Part shown: positions 53,611-62,849 of the stretch, one piece after another
How the letters are laid out: each line of letters opens with the position of its first letter
How positions within the stretch are numbered: the first letter of the stretch is position 1
NCBI GenBank assembly: GCA_949295905.1
Contig: CASFNA010000023.1
Span: 62,001-126,000, forward strand
Direction: 5' to 3'
Length of the DNA stretch: 64,000 nt
Origin: an uncultured Prevotellaceae bacterium
GTDB lineage: Bacteria > Bacteroidota > Bacteroidia > Bacteroidales > Bacteroidaceae
Notes under the pieces: generated by a model
Database searches by the model: none
What the model saw: the letters and a program-made list of their open reading frames with translations, nothing else
Told to the model about the DNA's origin: nothing
Program-made: the position numbers and the translations under genes

Positions 53611-54324
53611 TTAAAAATGTTTAAATCTGATTTCTCTCATACTGTGGCGTCCCATAAAACGGCTTTTGTCAACGTATGTGTTTATGCCATTTATTTTCCC
53701 CTTGGCTGTATATTGCCACATTGTATAATCCTTACCGTCTGCCAACTCTGGTTTTTCTTCGGAGTATTGTGCTATCATCAATTTGTAATCGTCGATTTTT
53801 CCTTGAAGATGCTTGTTGTAGAAATTCGTATAAGTATATAACAACGGCTTTTGACGATAAGCCTCTTCTACTAAGTCAAGGAATTTAAACAAAGAGTCAC
53901 AGAACTCATCAGTCCTCAATCCTCCCGTTGACTCTATATCAATCATGGGTATGAGGTCTTGGTCGCCTGGACGGCATTGCGACATAAAATTCTCAAGTTG
54001 CTTGGAAAGTTCTGTTTTAGGACGGAAGAAATGATAAGACCCGACCTTTAACCCATAGCGGTGGGCTAATTCTATGTTCTTCTCGTAAGTCTCATCGATA
54101 TGCGTACCGCCTTCCGTTGCTTTTAGGTATACATATGCCATTTTGCTATTAGCACCCACAACCTCCCAAAACACTTCACCTTGATAATGGCTAAGGTCAA
54201 TGCCGTGCACATGCCTGCATGTATCTTCGCATTGTATATAACTTTCGTAATCGTAGTCTTGGGCTGCTAAATGTTGCAAACTGAAAAAGAGTATGCTTAT
54301 AAGGAATAATGTATGTCGTTTCAT
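53611..54324 (-). CDS. GH25 lysozyme-type hydrolase, secreted
   Basis: A 237-residue protein with cleavable signal peptide (MKRHTLFLISILFFSLQHLAAQ) followed by GH25: HGIDLSHYQGEVFW, YLKATEGG, GSYHFFRPK and PMIDIESTGG (catalytic Asp and Glu). It hydrolyses muramyl bonds of peptidoglycan. It differs from the other GH25 (25.0 kb), which has a membrane anchor. I chose ATG 54324, because it starts the signal peptide. Its promoter is consensus. Confidence 0.93.
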   Translation of the reverse strand: MKRHTLFLISILFFSLQHLAAQDYDYESYIQCEDTCRHVHGIDLSHYQGEVFWEVVGANSKMAYVYLKATEGGTHIDETYEKNIELAHRYGLKVGSYHFFRPKTELSKQLENFMSQCRPGDQDLIPMIDIESTGGLRTDEFCDSLFKFLDLVEEAYRQKPLLYTYTNFYNKHLQGKIDDYKLMIAQYSEEKPELADGKDYTMWQYTAKGKINGINTYVDKSRFMGRHSMREIRFKHF

Positions 54325-54343
54325 TAAAAAAATCTTATTTTTG

Positions 54344-54373
54344 CAAAGATACACCTTATCGTCCTGAACTCAA
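54344..54373 (-). promoter_or_regulatory. Promoter of the secreted GH25 gene
   Basis: On the minus strand TTG (54373-54371) and TATCTTTG (54351-54344) are 19 bases apart. Confidence 0.76.
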
Positions 54374-54393
54374 AATAAATTATATAATTTTAG

Positions 54394-55221
54394 TTATTCA
54401 TCAATGTTTGAAAGACTTTTGCATATATTGGCAATGAAACGGCTTGAAGCCTCAATCGGTATAAATGAGAAATACTTTAAAGGATGTGTATTGGGCTTGT
54501 GTATCGGATTGATAATGCTTTCTTCTGAATTGTCTGTTTCTTCTTGCCTTGATTCTTTTTTTATAATGTCCACATTGAATTCCAACGTGTGTTTTATAGA
54601 ATTGATATATTTAAAGTCAGGCCCTTTTGAAAAAGGCAATTCTTCTTTTTCAAAATTGAAAAGTACAATGAGATAGCAACAAATGAAATCGCATATTTTA
54701 CGGATTTTCAACAGCCTTATCCAGTTTTCTATTTTTACAAAGTCGATTTTGTCACCATAAGTTCTAAGATAAGTGCCTAAATCGGCCATTTCCCTTATGG
54801 TTACGCCATAATCAAGAAGCGTATTGATATTACTGATTAGTTTGTCAAGTAACACTAAGGAGTTTATGGATGTGTCGATGTTATGTATTTCGTTGAATAC
54901 AAGTTTGCTGTAACGGTTGTTTAGATATGGGTTTGAAAATTTTTTTTGTTTTCCTACATTATAGGCTTGATTTACGTTTTTCTCATTTTGGGTGTTTTCT
55001 GAACGGTAAACATTGCTTTTGGCTTGTTCGTATATACCGTCAGGTATTATAGCGCTGCCAATTTGTGCTATACCCGTGTTTACAAAATCAGATACTCCGT
55101 AAACATTTGCAACAGACAATAATTTACTCCATTTGAACTTGGACATGGGTTCAAGTACGCATTCTTCTCCGAATGCGCCGGCAGATAAAAGCTTTGTGAA
55201 ATTTCTGTATATGATTTTCAT
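54394..55221 (-). CDS. Conserved-looking protein of unknown function
   Basis: A 275-residue cytoplasmic protein. It opens MKIIYRNFTKLLSAGAFGEE, has a middle helical part rich in Asn, Ser and Ile (including a hydrophobic stretch near about 184-195), an acidic linker of Glu and Ser (about 222-235) and a C-terminal FSFIPIEASSRFIANICKSL. No known motif is visible. The N-terminal block resembles conserved Bacteroidales hypothetical proteins that I cannot name. It is flanked by a hairpin and the GH25 promoter. Confidence 0.72.
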   Translation of the reverse strand: MKIIYRNFTKLLSAGAFGEECVLEPMSKFKWSKLLSVANVYGVSDFVNTGIAQIGSAIIPDGIYEQAKSNVYRSENTQNEKNVNQAYNVGKQKKFSNPYLNNRYSKLVFNEIHNIDTSINSLVLLDKLISNINTLLDYGVTIREMADLGTYLRTYGDKIDFVKIENWIRLLKIRKICDFICCYLIVLFNFEKEELPFSKGPDFKYINSIKHTLEFNVDIIKKESRQEETDNSEESIINPIHKPNTHPLKYFSFIPIEASSRFIANICKSLSNIDE

Positions 55222-55256
55222 AGCTCTTGTGTCTAAATCATCGTCATTATATCTTT

Positions 55257-55304
55257 AAAGTGGATGACACCACCTCCCCATCGAAGCTTAGCGTCATCCA
55301 CTTT
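55257..55304 (-). terminator. Terminator-like hairpin after uxaA
   Basis: AAAGTGGATGAC (55257-55268) pairs perfectly with GTCATCCACTTT (55293-55304). It follows the uxaA stop on the minus strand by about 20 bases. The T-run after it is interrupted. Confidence 0.78.
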
Positions 55305-55323
55305 ATATTATTCTCATGCCTAC

Positions 55324-56820
55324 TTACAGCGTGACACCATTCTTGAATATTGATATCTCGCGATAGCCGTTTTTCTCATTGCATGTTTTATCTCCGCTGG
55401 CAATGGAAATAATCTTGTCTATGAATTTGCGCAAAAGCGACTTCATGTCTGTTCCGTCAACTAATTCTCCTGCGTTGAAATCTATCCAGTTGGGCTTGTT
55501 GTTGAACAAGTTGCTGTTTGTGGATATCTTCATTGTTGGGATGAATGTTCCGAACGGTGTGCCGCGTCCAGTCGTGAACAGCACAATCTGGCAACCGGCG
55601 GCAGCAAGAGCCGTGGCGGCCACGAGGTCGTTGCCAGGTGCGGACAACAGGTTGAGCCCTTTTGTTTCCAACCTGTCACCATATCCAAGGACACCGCAAA
55701 CGGGAGCACGTCCGCACTTTTGTGTACAACCCAAAGCCTTGTCCTCAAGAGTGGATATTCCGCCGGCTTTGTTTCCTGGCGACGGATTCTCACCGACAGG
55801 TTCGCCATGGCTGATGAAATATTCCTTGAAATCATTTATCAGTTTGACTGTCCGGTTGAACAGTTCTTCGTTTTTACACCTGTTCATCAATATTGTTTCC
55901 GCTCCGAACATTTCGGGAACTTCGGTCAATATTGACGTACCGCCTTGCGCAACGAGGAAGTCGGAAAATTCACCTACCAACGGGTTGGCCGTGATGCCGC
56001 TTAGGCCGTCGCTTCCACCGCATTTCAAGCCTACACGCAGTTCGCTCAACGGACAATCCGTGCGCTTGTCATTTTTGGCAATGCCGTAAAGCGAGCGCAA
56101 TATTTTCATGCCTTCCTCTATTTCGTCGCCTTGGACTTTCTGTGTCACGAGAAATTTTATCCTGTCTTTGTCGTAATCTCCCAATAGTTTCTCGAACTGG
56201 TCAGGCTGGTTGTTTTCGCATCCGAGACTTAATACCAACACGGCTCCGGCGTTGGGATGAAGCACAATGTCACGCAATACCTTTCTTGTGTTTTCATGGT
56301 CCTCGCTAAGTTGTGAGCATCCATAATTATGATGCCATGCGTGCACTGCGTCAATACCTTCAAGCTTGGTTTCCTCTTCCAACATTTTTGCCAGCCTTTC
56401 GGCTATGCCGTTTACACAGCCCACGGTCGGTACTATCCACACTTCGTTGCGTATGCCTACTTCTCCGTTTTTGCGTACATACCCTTTAAACGTAAGTTGT
56501 TCATCTGGAATAGCAAGCTCTTCGTGTACAGGATTGTATTGATATGTCAATGTGCCGGCAAGATTGGTCTTGAGGTTGTTCTCGTTGACCCATTGTCCGG
56601 CCTTCAAGTCTTCTTTAGCGTGCCCAATGGGGTATCCGTATTTTATTATGTCTACTCCGGCCGGTGTGTCTTTCAGAAGGATTTTATGTCCTACCGGAGT
56701 GTCTTGCGCCACCGTTACGGTTGCTCCGTCAACGTTGATGGTTTCTCCCTTCGTGTAGTTTTTCAGGCAGACAACAACCGTATCTGCTTTGTTGATTTTA
56801 ATGAAAGGTGCTTTTTCCAT
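55324..56820 (-). CDS. uxaA: Altronate dehydratase (UxaA family)
   Basis: A 498-residue enzyme dehydrating D-altronate to 2-keto-3-deoxygluconate in galacturonate use. It has the N-terminal SAF-like domain (about 1-95; DTPVGHKILLKDTPAG and KYGYPIGHAKEDL) and the larger dehydratase domain with HNYGCSQL, LVLSLGCENNQ, VGLKCGGSDGLSGITANP and FTTGRGTPFG. Close relatives dehydrate other sugar acids, so galactarate or altronate specificity is not fixed by sequence alone; the neighbouring LacI regulator and kdgK/eda support altronate. It lies 28 bases after lacI on the same strand. Confidence 0.93.
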   Translation of the reverse strand: MEKAPFIKINKADTVVVCLKNYTKGETINVDGATVTVAQDTPVGHKILLKDTPAGVDIIKYGYPIGHAKEDLKAGQWVNENNLKTNLAGTLTYQYNPVHEELAIPDEQLTFKGYVRKNGEVGIRNEVWIVPTVGCVNGIAERLAKMLEEETKLEGIDAVHAWHHNYGCSQLSEDHENTRKVLRDIVLHPNAGAVLVLSLGCENNQPDQFEKLLGDYDKDRIKFLVTQKVQGDEIEEGMKILRSLYGIAKNDKRTDCPLSELRVGLKCGGSDGLSGITANPLVGEFSDFLVAQGGTSILTEVPEMFGAETILMNRCKNEELFNRTVKLINDFKEYFISHGEPVGENPSPGNKAGGISTLEDKALGCTQKCGRAPVCGVLGYGDRLETKGLNLLSAPGNDLVAATALAAAGCQIVLFTTGRGTPFGTFIPTMKISTNSNLFNNKPNWIDFNAGELVDGTDMKSLLRKFIDKIISIASGDKTCNEKNGYREISIFKNGVTL

Positions 56821-56848
56821 GAGATTGATTTGTTTTAAAGAGTTATAG

Positions 56849-57913
56849 TTATAATTGAGTTCTTCTGTAAAAATCGATATTTTCTTTTGAAAGCAATTCT
56901 ATCGGCATGTAGTTTACCGGGTCAACTTTTTTCTTAAGCACAATGGCCTTGAACAAAGTGTCTACACAATTGTAGCCCTGCATGAAGGCATGTTGCGCTA
57001 TAAGGAACGATATTGACCCCAACCGCAGGCATTTTGCGTTGCGTTCCACCATGTCATATCCCATTATCTGTACGTCGCGCCGGTTTGTCTTCAACAGGAA
57101 TTCGCCAACGATGTGTCCCTTTGAACACAATGTTATACAATGATGTATGTGCGGATGTGTGGTGAAAAAGTCTTCCAGAATGGTGTCGTATATGTCTTTG
57201 TCTTCTTCCAATGGCAGGTCGAGTTCCAGTATCTTGACCTGTGGGAAATGGTCTTGCATGTAGTGGCGGAAACCTACTTCGCGGTTGTCCTGTTGCTTGC
57301 TTGCCACCTTGCCGTCTTTCATCTGCTTCATCAGCATGATTTCCTTTTCGCCGGATGCTATCAGCATGAGCATTTTCGCCGCGAAATATCCGCTACAGAA
57401 AGAGTCCTGACCATAGAAAGACAGCGGTTTAAGGTCAGGCATGTACGAGTCGAGCAATATGAACGGAATGTTGCGTTCGTGCAGCTTGTCGGTGAAATTC
57501 TTTGTTATTTCAAGTTCGCTCGGCACAACGATTACACCGTTAGGGTTGTTATTAAGGCATTCGTTGCATTTTTTTTTGAATGTGTCTGTATTGAAACGTT
57601 CGTAATACATCATCTTAACATGGATGTGGAAGTCACGCCTTGTTTCACACGCCTTGTTCGCTCCCTCCTCAATCTCGTCCCAGTAAGCTTCCGACCCATG
57701 CCTCGGAATTATGCAATAGAATGTGTAAGACTTGTTGTATGCAAGTGCGCTTGCATACATGTTGGGCTGATAGTTGATGTTTTTCAATACGGCTTCAACC
57801 TTCTCCCTTGCCGACTTTGATACATTCGGGCGGTTGTGAAGCACCCTGTCAACCGTACCCACCGATACACCAGCTTGTTCTGCTATGTCTTTAATCCTTA
57901 TTTTATCATCCAT
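56849..57913 (-). CDS. LacI-family transcriptional regulator of hexuronate use
   Basis: A 354-residue repressor-type regulator. The N-terminal HTH is RIKDIAEQAGVSVGTVDRVLHNR (about 6-28, showing the LacI hinge-helix start), and the C-terminal part is a periplasmic-binding-protein-like sensor (about 62-340). It probably binds a uronate or intermediate. It heads the lacI-uxaA transcript, so may repress itself. The promoter is consensus with a leader of about 35 bases. Confidence 0.9.
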   Translation of the reverse strand: MDDKIRIKDIAEQAGVSVGTVDRVLHNRPNVSKSAREKVEAVLKNINYQPNMYASALAYNKSYTFYCIIPRHGSEAYWDEIEEGANKACETRRDFHIHVKMMYYERFNTDTFKKKCNECLNNNPNGVIVVPSELEITKNFTDKLHERNIPFILLDSYMPDLKPLSFYGQDSFCSGYFAAKMLMLIASGEKEIMLMKQMKDGKVASKQQDNREVGFRHYMQDHFPQVKILELDLPLEEDKDIYDTILEDFFTTHPHIHHCITLCSKGHIVGEFLLKTNRRDVQIMGYDMVERNAKCLRLGSISFLIAQHAFMQGYNCVDTLFKAIVLKKKVDPVNYMPIELLSKENIDFYRRTQL

Positions 57914-57949
57914 AATGCTATAATCCGTTCCTCAACTTATATCTGCCTA

Positions 57950-57979
57950 CAAAGGTAATCAATATTGGGCTTAAAACAA
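57950..57979 (-). promoter_or_regulatory. Promoter of lacI-uxaA
   Basis: On the minus strand TTG (57979-57977) and TACCTTTG (57957-57950) are 19 bases apart. The stretch to 58080 has nothing else I recognise. Confidence 0.76.
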
Positions 57980-58082
57980 AACAATGTGTAGTGAAACGAG
58001 TTTTATTTTATCCGCAACCCCGTTTTGAAGCTTTATTTGCATGGACTGGCGGCAGGTTACGTAATGCCTTATAATGAAGGGG

Positions 58083-58168
58083 TTTGCAATATGTGGCTTT
58101 TGACAATGCGAAAAGCCACATATTGCAAAGTAAAAGACGGTCTTTGGCAATGTGAAAGACCGTCTTTT
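58083..58168. repeat. 22-base palindromic array, two perfect hairpins
   Basis: TTTGCAATATGTGGCTTTT (58083-58101) and its exact reverse complement (58111-58129) form one 19-base hairpin with loop GACAATGCG; AAAAGACGGTCTTT (58132-58145) and its exact complement (58155-58168) form another with loop GGCAATGTG. The four 13-base cores start at 58089, 58111, 58133 and 58155, exactly 22 apart. It lies between the lacI start and the nqr terminator and is the best-preserved array in the window. Confidence 0.96.
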
Positions 58169-58230
58169 GGAAAACCTTATGGCTTGTGACGGATTAAAAC
58201 CGGAATTTTGCTTGCCGTAAACAAAATATA

Positions 58231-58270
58231 CCGGGCACATCCGTTGACCGTAATCTAAGGATGTGCCCGG
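58231..58270 (-). terminator. Terminator of the nqr operon
   Basis: CCGGGCACATCC (58231-58242) pairs with GGATGTGCCCGG (58259-58270). On the minus strand it follows nqrF by about 38 bases and ends in an AT-rich tail (TATATTTTGTTT). Confidence 0.88.
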
Positions 58271-58308
58271 CATTGTATTTAAGCTTTTGTCTTTTCTGTT
58301 CAGTTGCG

Positions 58309-59577
58309 TTACCCGAAGTTGTCGTACATTATAGCTTCCGGGTCAACGCCCAAGCTGTCAAGCATCTTTACGACAGCATTGCTCATCGGGCCAGGGCCGC
58401 ACATATAATACTCGATGTCTTCAGGCGAATCGACATCCTTCAAATATGTATCATACATTACCTGATGCACAAAACCGGGCGTGTATTTCACACCGGCCTT
58501 GTCAGCTTCCGGGTCAGGCCGGTCAAGCGCAAGGTGGAAGTGGAAGTTGTCAAATTCCTTTTCCAGCTCAAGAAAATCATTCAGGTAAAATACTTCAGCC
58601 AACGAGCGCGCCCCGTAAAAATAGTGCATCTCGCGGTCTCTTACGTTCAGCGTCCTTGTCATGTGCATTATTTGCGAGCGCAAAGGAGCCATGCCGGCAC
58701 CGCCACCTACCCATATCATTTCTTTCTTACTGTCGAATATTGGGTGGAATTCGCCGTAAGGGCCACTCATTATAACCTTGTCTCCTGGCTTGCGGCTGAA
58801 AATGTAAGACGAAGCTATGCCGGTAGGCACGTCTTGGAAACCTACCTGCGGTTTCGGCTTGAACGGCGGAGTGGCTATGCGCACGGTAAGCATTATACGG
58901 TCGCCTTCGGCCGGATAGTTCGCCATTGAATATGCCCTGATGGTTGGTTCTGCGTTATGGGCCTTTATTGAGAACATGTTAAAACGCTCCCACATCGGCA
59001 GATATTTGTCGCCTATGCTGCTTTTGTCAAAGTCGGAGTCATAGTCAATGGTATCGTATGCCGGTATTTTAATCTGTGCATACGAACCGGGGATGAAGTC
59101 CATGTGTTCTCCCGGAGGCAACGCCACGATAAACTCCTTGATGAACGAGCTTACATTCCTGTTGCTTATCACCGTACATTCCCATTCTTTTACACCAAGT
59201 ATGCTTTCCGGCACTTTGATTTTCAGGTCGCCTTTTACCTTGCATTGGCATCCGAGACGCCAATGGTCTTTGATTTGCTTGCGCGTGAAGTGCGGACGCT
59301 CGGAGTCAAGTATCTCGCCTCCGCCTTCCAATACCTGCACCTTGCATTGTCCACAGCTCGACTTTCCTCCACATGCTGAAGGAAGGAATATCCCATTCTC
59401 GTTGAGCGTACTCATCAAAGACGAGCCTTGAGGTACGGATATTGTTTTGTCGCCGTTGATTTCAATGTTTACATTCCCACTCGGTGAGAGATATTTTTTA
59501 GCAATCAGCAAAACTACCACAAGCAGGATTATGACTGCCAAAAACACACATATGCTTGTTGAAATGAATTGTAACAT
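58309..59577 (-). CDS. nqrF: Na+-NQR subunit F
   Basis: A 422-residue subunit that accepts electrons from NADH. One N-terminal membrane helix (about 5-27), a [2Fe-2S] ferredoxin domain with Cys69, Cys75, Cys78 and Cys110 (ACGGKSSCGQC ... RLGC), then FAD and NADH-binding ferredoxin reductase domains (RAYSMANYPAE for FAD; MIWVGGGAGMAPLRSQI for NADH). Its normal length is about 410. It is the last gene of the nqr operon, 24 bases after nqrE. Confidence 0.98.
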   Translation of the reverse strand: MLQFISTSICVFLAVIILLVVVLLIAKKYLSPSGNVNIEINGDKTISVPQGSSLMSTLNENGIFLPSACGGKSSCGQCKVQVLEGGGEILDSERPHFTRKQIKDHWRLGCQCKVKGDLKIKVPESILGVKEWECTVISNRNVSSFIKEFIVALPPGEHMDFIPGSYAQIKIPAYDTIDYDSDFDKSSIGDKYLPMWERFNMFSIKAHNAEPTIRAYSMANYPAEGDRIMLTVRIATPPFKPKPQVGFQDVPTGIASSYIFSRKPGDKVIMSGPYGEFHPIFDSKKEMIWVGGGAGMAPLRSQIMHMTRTLNVRDREMHYFYGARSLAEVFYLNDFLELEKEFDNFHFHLALDRPDPEADKAGVKYTPGFVHQVMYDTYLKDVDSPEDIEYYMCGPGPMSNAVVKMLDSLGVDPEAIMYDNFG

Positions 59578-59601
59578 ATCTGTTTGTTTGTGCGTTTTAC
59601 A

Positions 59602-60228
59602 TTATATTGTAAGTCCCGAGAAGCACATCATGGCCATAGCCATTAGTCCTACCGTTATAAAAGTTATGCCTAATCCTTGCAACGGGCGAGGCACATCGCA
59701 ATATTGCATCTTCTCGCGTATGGCGCCCATGGCTACAATTGCCAGCGTCCAGCCAATTCCGCTGCCTACAGCATAGGCAATGGAATCCCATACATTACCT
59801 ATGTATTGTGAGTTTGATGGGTCGAGGTTGATGCGTTGCTGCATAAACAGAGACGCTCCCATTATGGCACAGTTGACCGCTATCAGTGGCAGGAAGATGC
59901 CGAGCGAGGCATACAACGAAGGCGAAAAGCGCTCTACCACCATCTCGACCAGCTGGGTAATTCCTGCAATGACTGCTATGAACAGGATGAAACTGAGGTA
60001 TGACAAGTCAACTCCTTCCACCAAACAGTCTGGTCCCAGCACATAAACTTGCAACAAGTAATCCACCGGTACAGTTATCAACAATACGAAGGTTACGGCA
60101 AGTCCCAATCCCAAGGAAGTCTTTACGTTCTTTGAAACGGCAAGGAATGAACACATGCCGAGAAAGAACGCGAATATCATGTTGTCTACGAAGATAGACC
60201 TGAAAAACAGACTTATAATATGTTCCAT
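59602..60228 (-). CDS. nqrE: Na+-NQR subunit E
   Basis: A 208-residue inner-membrane protein with about six helices. It has the paired [11 protein letters not shown] segment with a Cys (about 26) and the [13 protein letters not shown] loop, and belongs to the NqrDE/RnfAE family. With NqrD it holds the Fe centre and forms the ion channel part of the complex. It lies between nqrD and nqrF; the gap to nqrD is 63 bases. Confidence 0.97.
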   Translation of the reverse strand: MEHIISLFFRSIFVDNMIFAFFLGMCSFLAVSKNVKTSLGLGLAVTFVLLITVPVDYLLQVYVLGPDCLVEGVDLSYLSFILFIAVIAGITQLVEMVVERFSPSLYASLGIFLPLIAVNCAIMGASLFMQQRINLDPSNSQYIGNVWDSIAYAVGSGIGWTLAIVAMGAIREKMQYCDVPRPLQGLGITFITVGLMAMAMMCFSGLTI

Positions 60229-60291
60229 ATTTTATTTGCGTTTTTAGGGTTATATGGTATATTGTGTTTTACGGTTTATGCCTCTAATGCT

Positions 60292-60912
60292 TTACTTGTT
60301 CACATACGCCCTGTGTATCCAAATTACGCATCCGAGCAGTATAAGCGCCATTGCAGGCATGGTCATCATACCATTATTTATATAACCGGCATCATAAAAA
60401 CTGTCAGGTATTATCTTGAAACCAAGAAGTGAACCACGTCCGAAAAACTCGCGGAAAGCTCCGACTATCACTAAGATAAGCGCATAGCCCAACCCGTTGG
60501 ACAGACCGTCGATGAAGCTTGGCAACGGTTTGTTCATCATTGCAAAAGCTTCCAGGCGTCCCATGAGGATGCAGTTTGTTATTATCAGTCCGACATAAAC
60601 AGACAGCTGTACACTTACATCATACGCAAAAGCCTTCAGTATCTGGCTTACAATGGTCACAAGTGCGGCTACTACGACAAGCTGGACGATAATCCTTATG
60701 CGGTTGGGAATGGTATTCCTTATTACGGCTATAATCAGATTAGAGAATGCTGTTATTACGGCCACGGCCAGTCCCATTACGATGGCCGGTTTCAATTGTG
60801 ATGTCACGGCCAGTGCCGAACAAATGCCTAAGACTTGTACGAGTATAGGGTTGTCCGCGCTTAGCGGTTTCTTGAATACTTCTTTATTCTTTTTTGAAAA
60901 CAATTCGCTCAT
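60292..60912 (-). CDS. nqrD: Na+-NQR subunit D
   Basis: A 206-residue membrane protein with about six helices and the paired Cys segments VLGICSALAVTSQ (about 29) and GLIITNCILMGRLE. I chose ATG 60912 because AGGAGG (60919-60924) lies just upstream and fits as a ribosome binding site. A TTG further up in frame would include it in the coding region. It lies 11 bases after the nqrC stop. Confidence 0.97.
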   Translation of the reverse strand: MSELFSKKNKEVFKKPLSADNPILVQVLGICSALAVTSQLKPAIVMGLAVAVITAFSNLIIAVIRNTIPNRIRIIVQLVVVAALVTIVSQILKAFAYDVSVQLSVYVGLIITNCILMGRLEAFAMMNKPLPSFIDGLSNGLGYALILVIVGAFREFFGRGSLLGFKIIPDSFYDAGYINNGMMTMPAMALILLGCVIWIHRAYVNK

Positions 60913-60923
60913 ATATGGCCTCC

Positions 60924-61652
60924 TCAAATGTTTTTGTCGTTCAAGAACTTGATATACTTACCCAGACAATCTTGGAGCATACGGCTTACACCGTCGGTTG
61001 TAAGTGTTGCTCCGGTAACAGCGTCACACTGTACGGAAGGGTTGGTTACTTCGCTTTTCTTTACAACTTCAAGCGCAATGCCTTCATGTTCCGGCAGAGT
61101 GATTTTCTTACCTTTGAACTGTTCCTGCCAAGCAACGTTGTCCTTTATTTCCGCTCCAAGTCCGGCTGTTTCGCTTTCATGTGTGAAATAAGCGCCGTAA
61201 ACGGTATTCTTGTCAGAGTCGATTGCGATGTAGCCGCTTATCGGTCCCCAAAGGCCCATACCGTAGACAGGTATCACATATTTGGTCTCACCGCTCACAT
61301 TACATATGTATAAGGCAAGCCGTCCGGCCTTATAGTCTGCACTATTCAGCTTGAAACCTGCCGCTTCTCCACCTTGAGTGCCTTTTGTCAGGACATTGTT
61401 GTCGGAGTCTATGACATCATCCCTTATTATTATCTGCCTGTATTTCCCTGCAACGGCATCATTGTCAAGGTTGCGGATGTTGAGCGCGGCGAGTATCTGC
61501 CGCTTCTTGTCAAGGGCGACATTGACATCTTGCGTGGGCTTTAATGCGCTTGAAACGAATGCCAGCAGGAATGCGACGATAACGACAAGTATGGCCGAAT
61601 ATACAATTGTATATACGTTTGAATTGGTGTTCAGTTTCTTATTGCCACTCAT
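60924..61652 (-). CDS. nqrC: Na+-NQR subunit C
   Basis: A 242-residue subunit with one N-terminal membrane helix (about 15-37) and a periplasmic FMN-binding domain. The FMN is covalently bound to Thr of the TGAT motif in DAVTGATLT (about Thr216). A Shine-Dalgarno AGGAGGAAG precedes the ATG. It is shorter than in Vibrio (about 257). It relays electrons between NqrF and NqrB. Confidence 0.97.
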   Translation of the reverse strand: MSGNKKLNTNSNVYTIVYSAILVVIVAFLLAFVSSALKPTQDVNVALDKKRQILAALNIRNLDNDAVAGKYRQIIIRDDVIDSDNNVLTKGTQGGEAAGFKLNSADYKAGRLALYICNVSGETKYVIPVYGMGLWGPISGYIAIDSDKNTVYGAYFTHESETAGLGAEIKDNVAWQEQFKGKKITLPEHEGIALEVVKKSEVTNPSVQCDAVTGATLTTDGVSRMLQDCLGKYIKFLNDKNI

Positions 61653-61670
61653 AGTTACTTCCTCCTTTTG

Positions 61671-62825
61671 TTATTTCTTTACAGAGCGTTTCACCCTCAT
61701 CGATACATTGCGCTGTACAACGCAATAATCAATCAACGGGGCAAACATGTTCATGAACAAAATTGCAAGCATCATGCCTTCCGGATAACCAGGATTCATC
61801 ACACGTACAATTACTGCCATAACGCCTATAAGCAATCCGTAAATATATTTTCCAGTCTCAGTCCGGGCGGAAGTAACAGGGTCTGTTGCCATGAACACTG
61901 CTCCGAAACAGAATCCTCCGAGGAACAGATGCTCGTACCAGGGTATGGATGTCATGTCGGCTGCATGGAACATGGCCGCTGTAACGGCACCTCCAACAAA
62001 TACACTAAGCATTATTTTCCAACTTGCAATGCCCGTAATAAGCAATATCAGTGCACCTATTGCGATGGCAATGACGCTGGTTTCACCGACAGAACCGGGT
62101 ATAAAGCCCAAGACCATGTCGGATATGCCATACCCAGAGTCTATTCCTTTTGAGACAAGTGCAAGCGGAGTAGCCTGCGTAAAGGTGTCAGGCAATGTGT
62201 TTCCCAAACCGAAAATAGTGTCGCGTGCCACCCACACGCTGTCTCCGCTCATCTCCGTAGGATAAGAGAAGAACATGAAAGCGCGCGCAGCAAGAGCCAC
62301 ATTAAATATGTTCATGCCTGTACCGCCAAATATTTCCTTGACAAATATCACTGAAAAAGCCACGGCCAAGGCCAATATCCACAACGGACAGTTTATCGGG
62401 ATGATTAGCGGAATCAATATACCGCTTACAAGATAGCCTTCCTGTATTTCCTCTTTCTTCATCTGTGCCCATGCAAACTCGATGCCAAGACCTACAATAT
62501 AGCTGACCAATAGCTTAGGCAGCAAGGCAAGAAAACCGTATGCAAACATCTCGATAAAGGTTTCATCGGCCAGTTTTCCTGCTGCGGCATAGTTCTGGTA
62601 GCCAATATTATACATGCCGAAAAGCATGGCTGGCAGCAAGGCTATCACGACGATGCTCATTATCCGCTTGGAATCGATGGCGTCGTGGATGTTGGTTCCA
62701 CTTCTTGATGTAGTGTTAGGCACATACAAAAAACTCTCCATGCCTTCAAAGACACTACGGAAGCAATGCAGCTTCCCGTTCTCCTCGAAGGCCGGTCTTA
62801 TTTTGTCAAGATAATTTTTCAACAT
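61671..62825 (-). CDS. nqrB: Na+-NQR subunit B
   Basis: A 384-residue membrane subunit with ten or so helices. The covalent FMN-attachment Thr lies in the DTFTQATPLALVSK motif (about Thr219), and the N-terminal region has PNTTSRSGTNIHDAIDSKR. It binds riboflavin and quinone and takes part in Na+ movement. It lies 18 bases before nqrC and 24 after nqrA. Confidence 0.97.
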   Translation of the reverse strand: MLKNYLDKIRPAFEENGKLHCFRSVFEGMESFLYVPNTTSRSGTNIHDAIDSKRIMSIVVIALLPAMLFGMYNIGYQNYAAAGKLADETFIEMFAYGFLALLPKLLVSYIVGLGIEFAWAQMKKEEIQEGYLVSGILIPLIIPINCPLWILALAVAFSVIFVKEIFGGTGMNIFNVALAARAFMFFSYPTEMSGDSVWVARDTIFGLGNTLPDTFTQATPLALVSKGIDSGYGISDMVLGFIPGSVGETSVIAIAIGALILLITGIASWKIMLSVFVGGAVTAAMFHAADMTSIPWYEHLFLGGFCFGAVFMATDPVTSARTETGKYIYGLLIGVMAVIVRVMNPGYPEGMMLAILFMNMFAPLIDYCVVQRNVSMRVKRSVKK

Positions 62826-62849
62826 AATTCTTTACATTTTTCACCGCTT

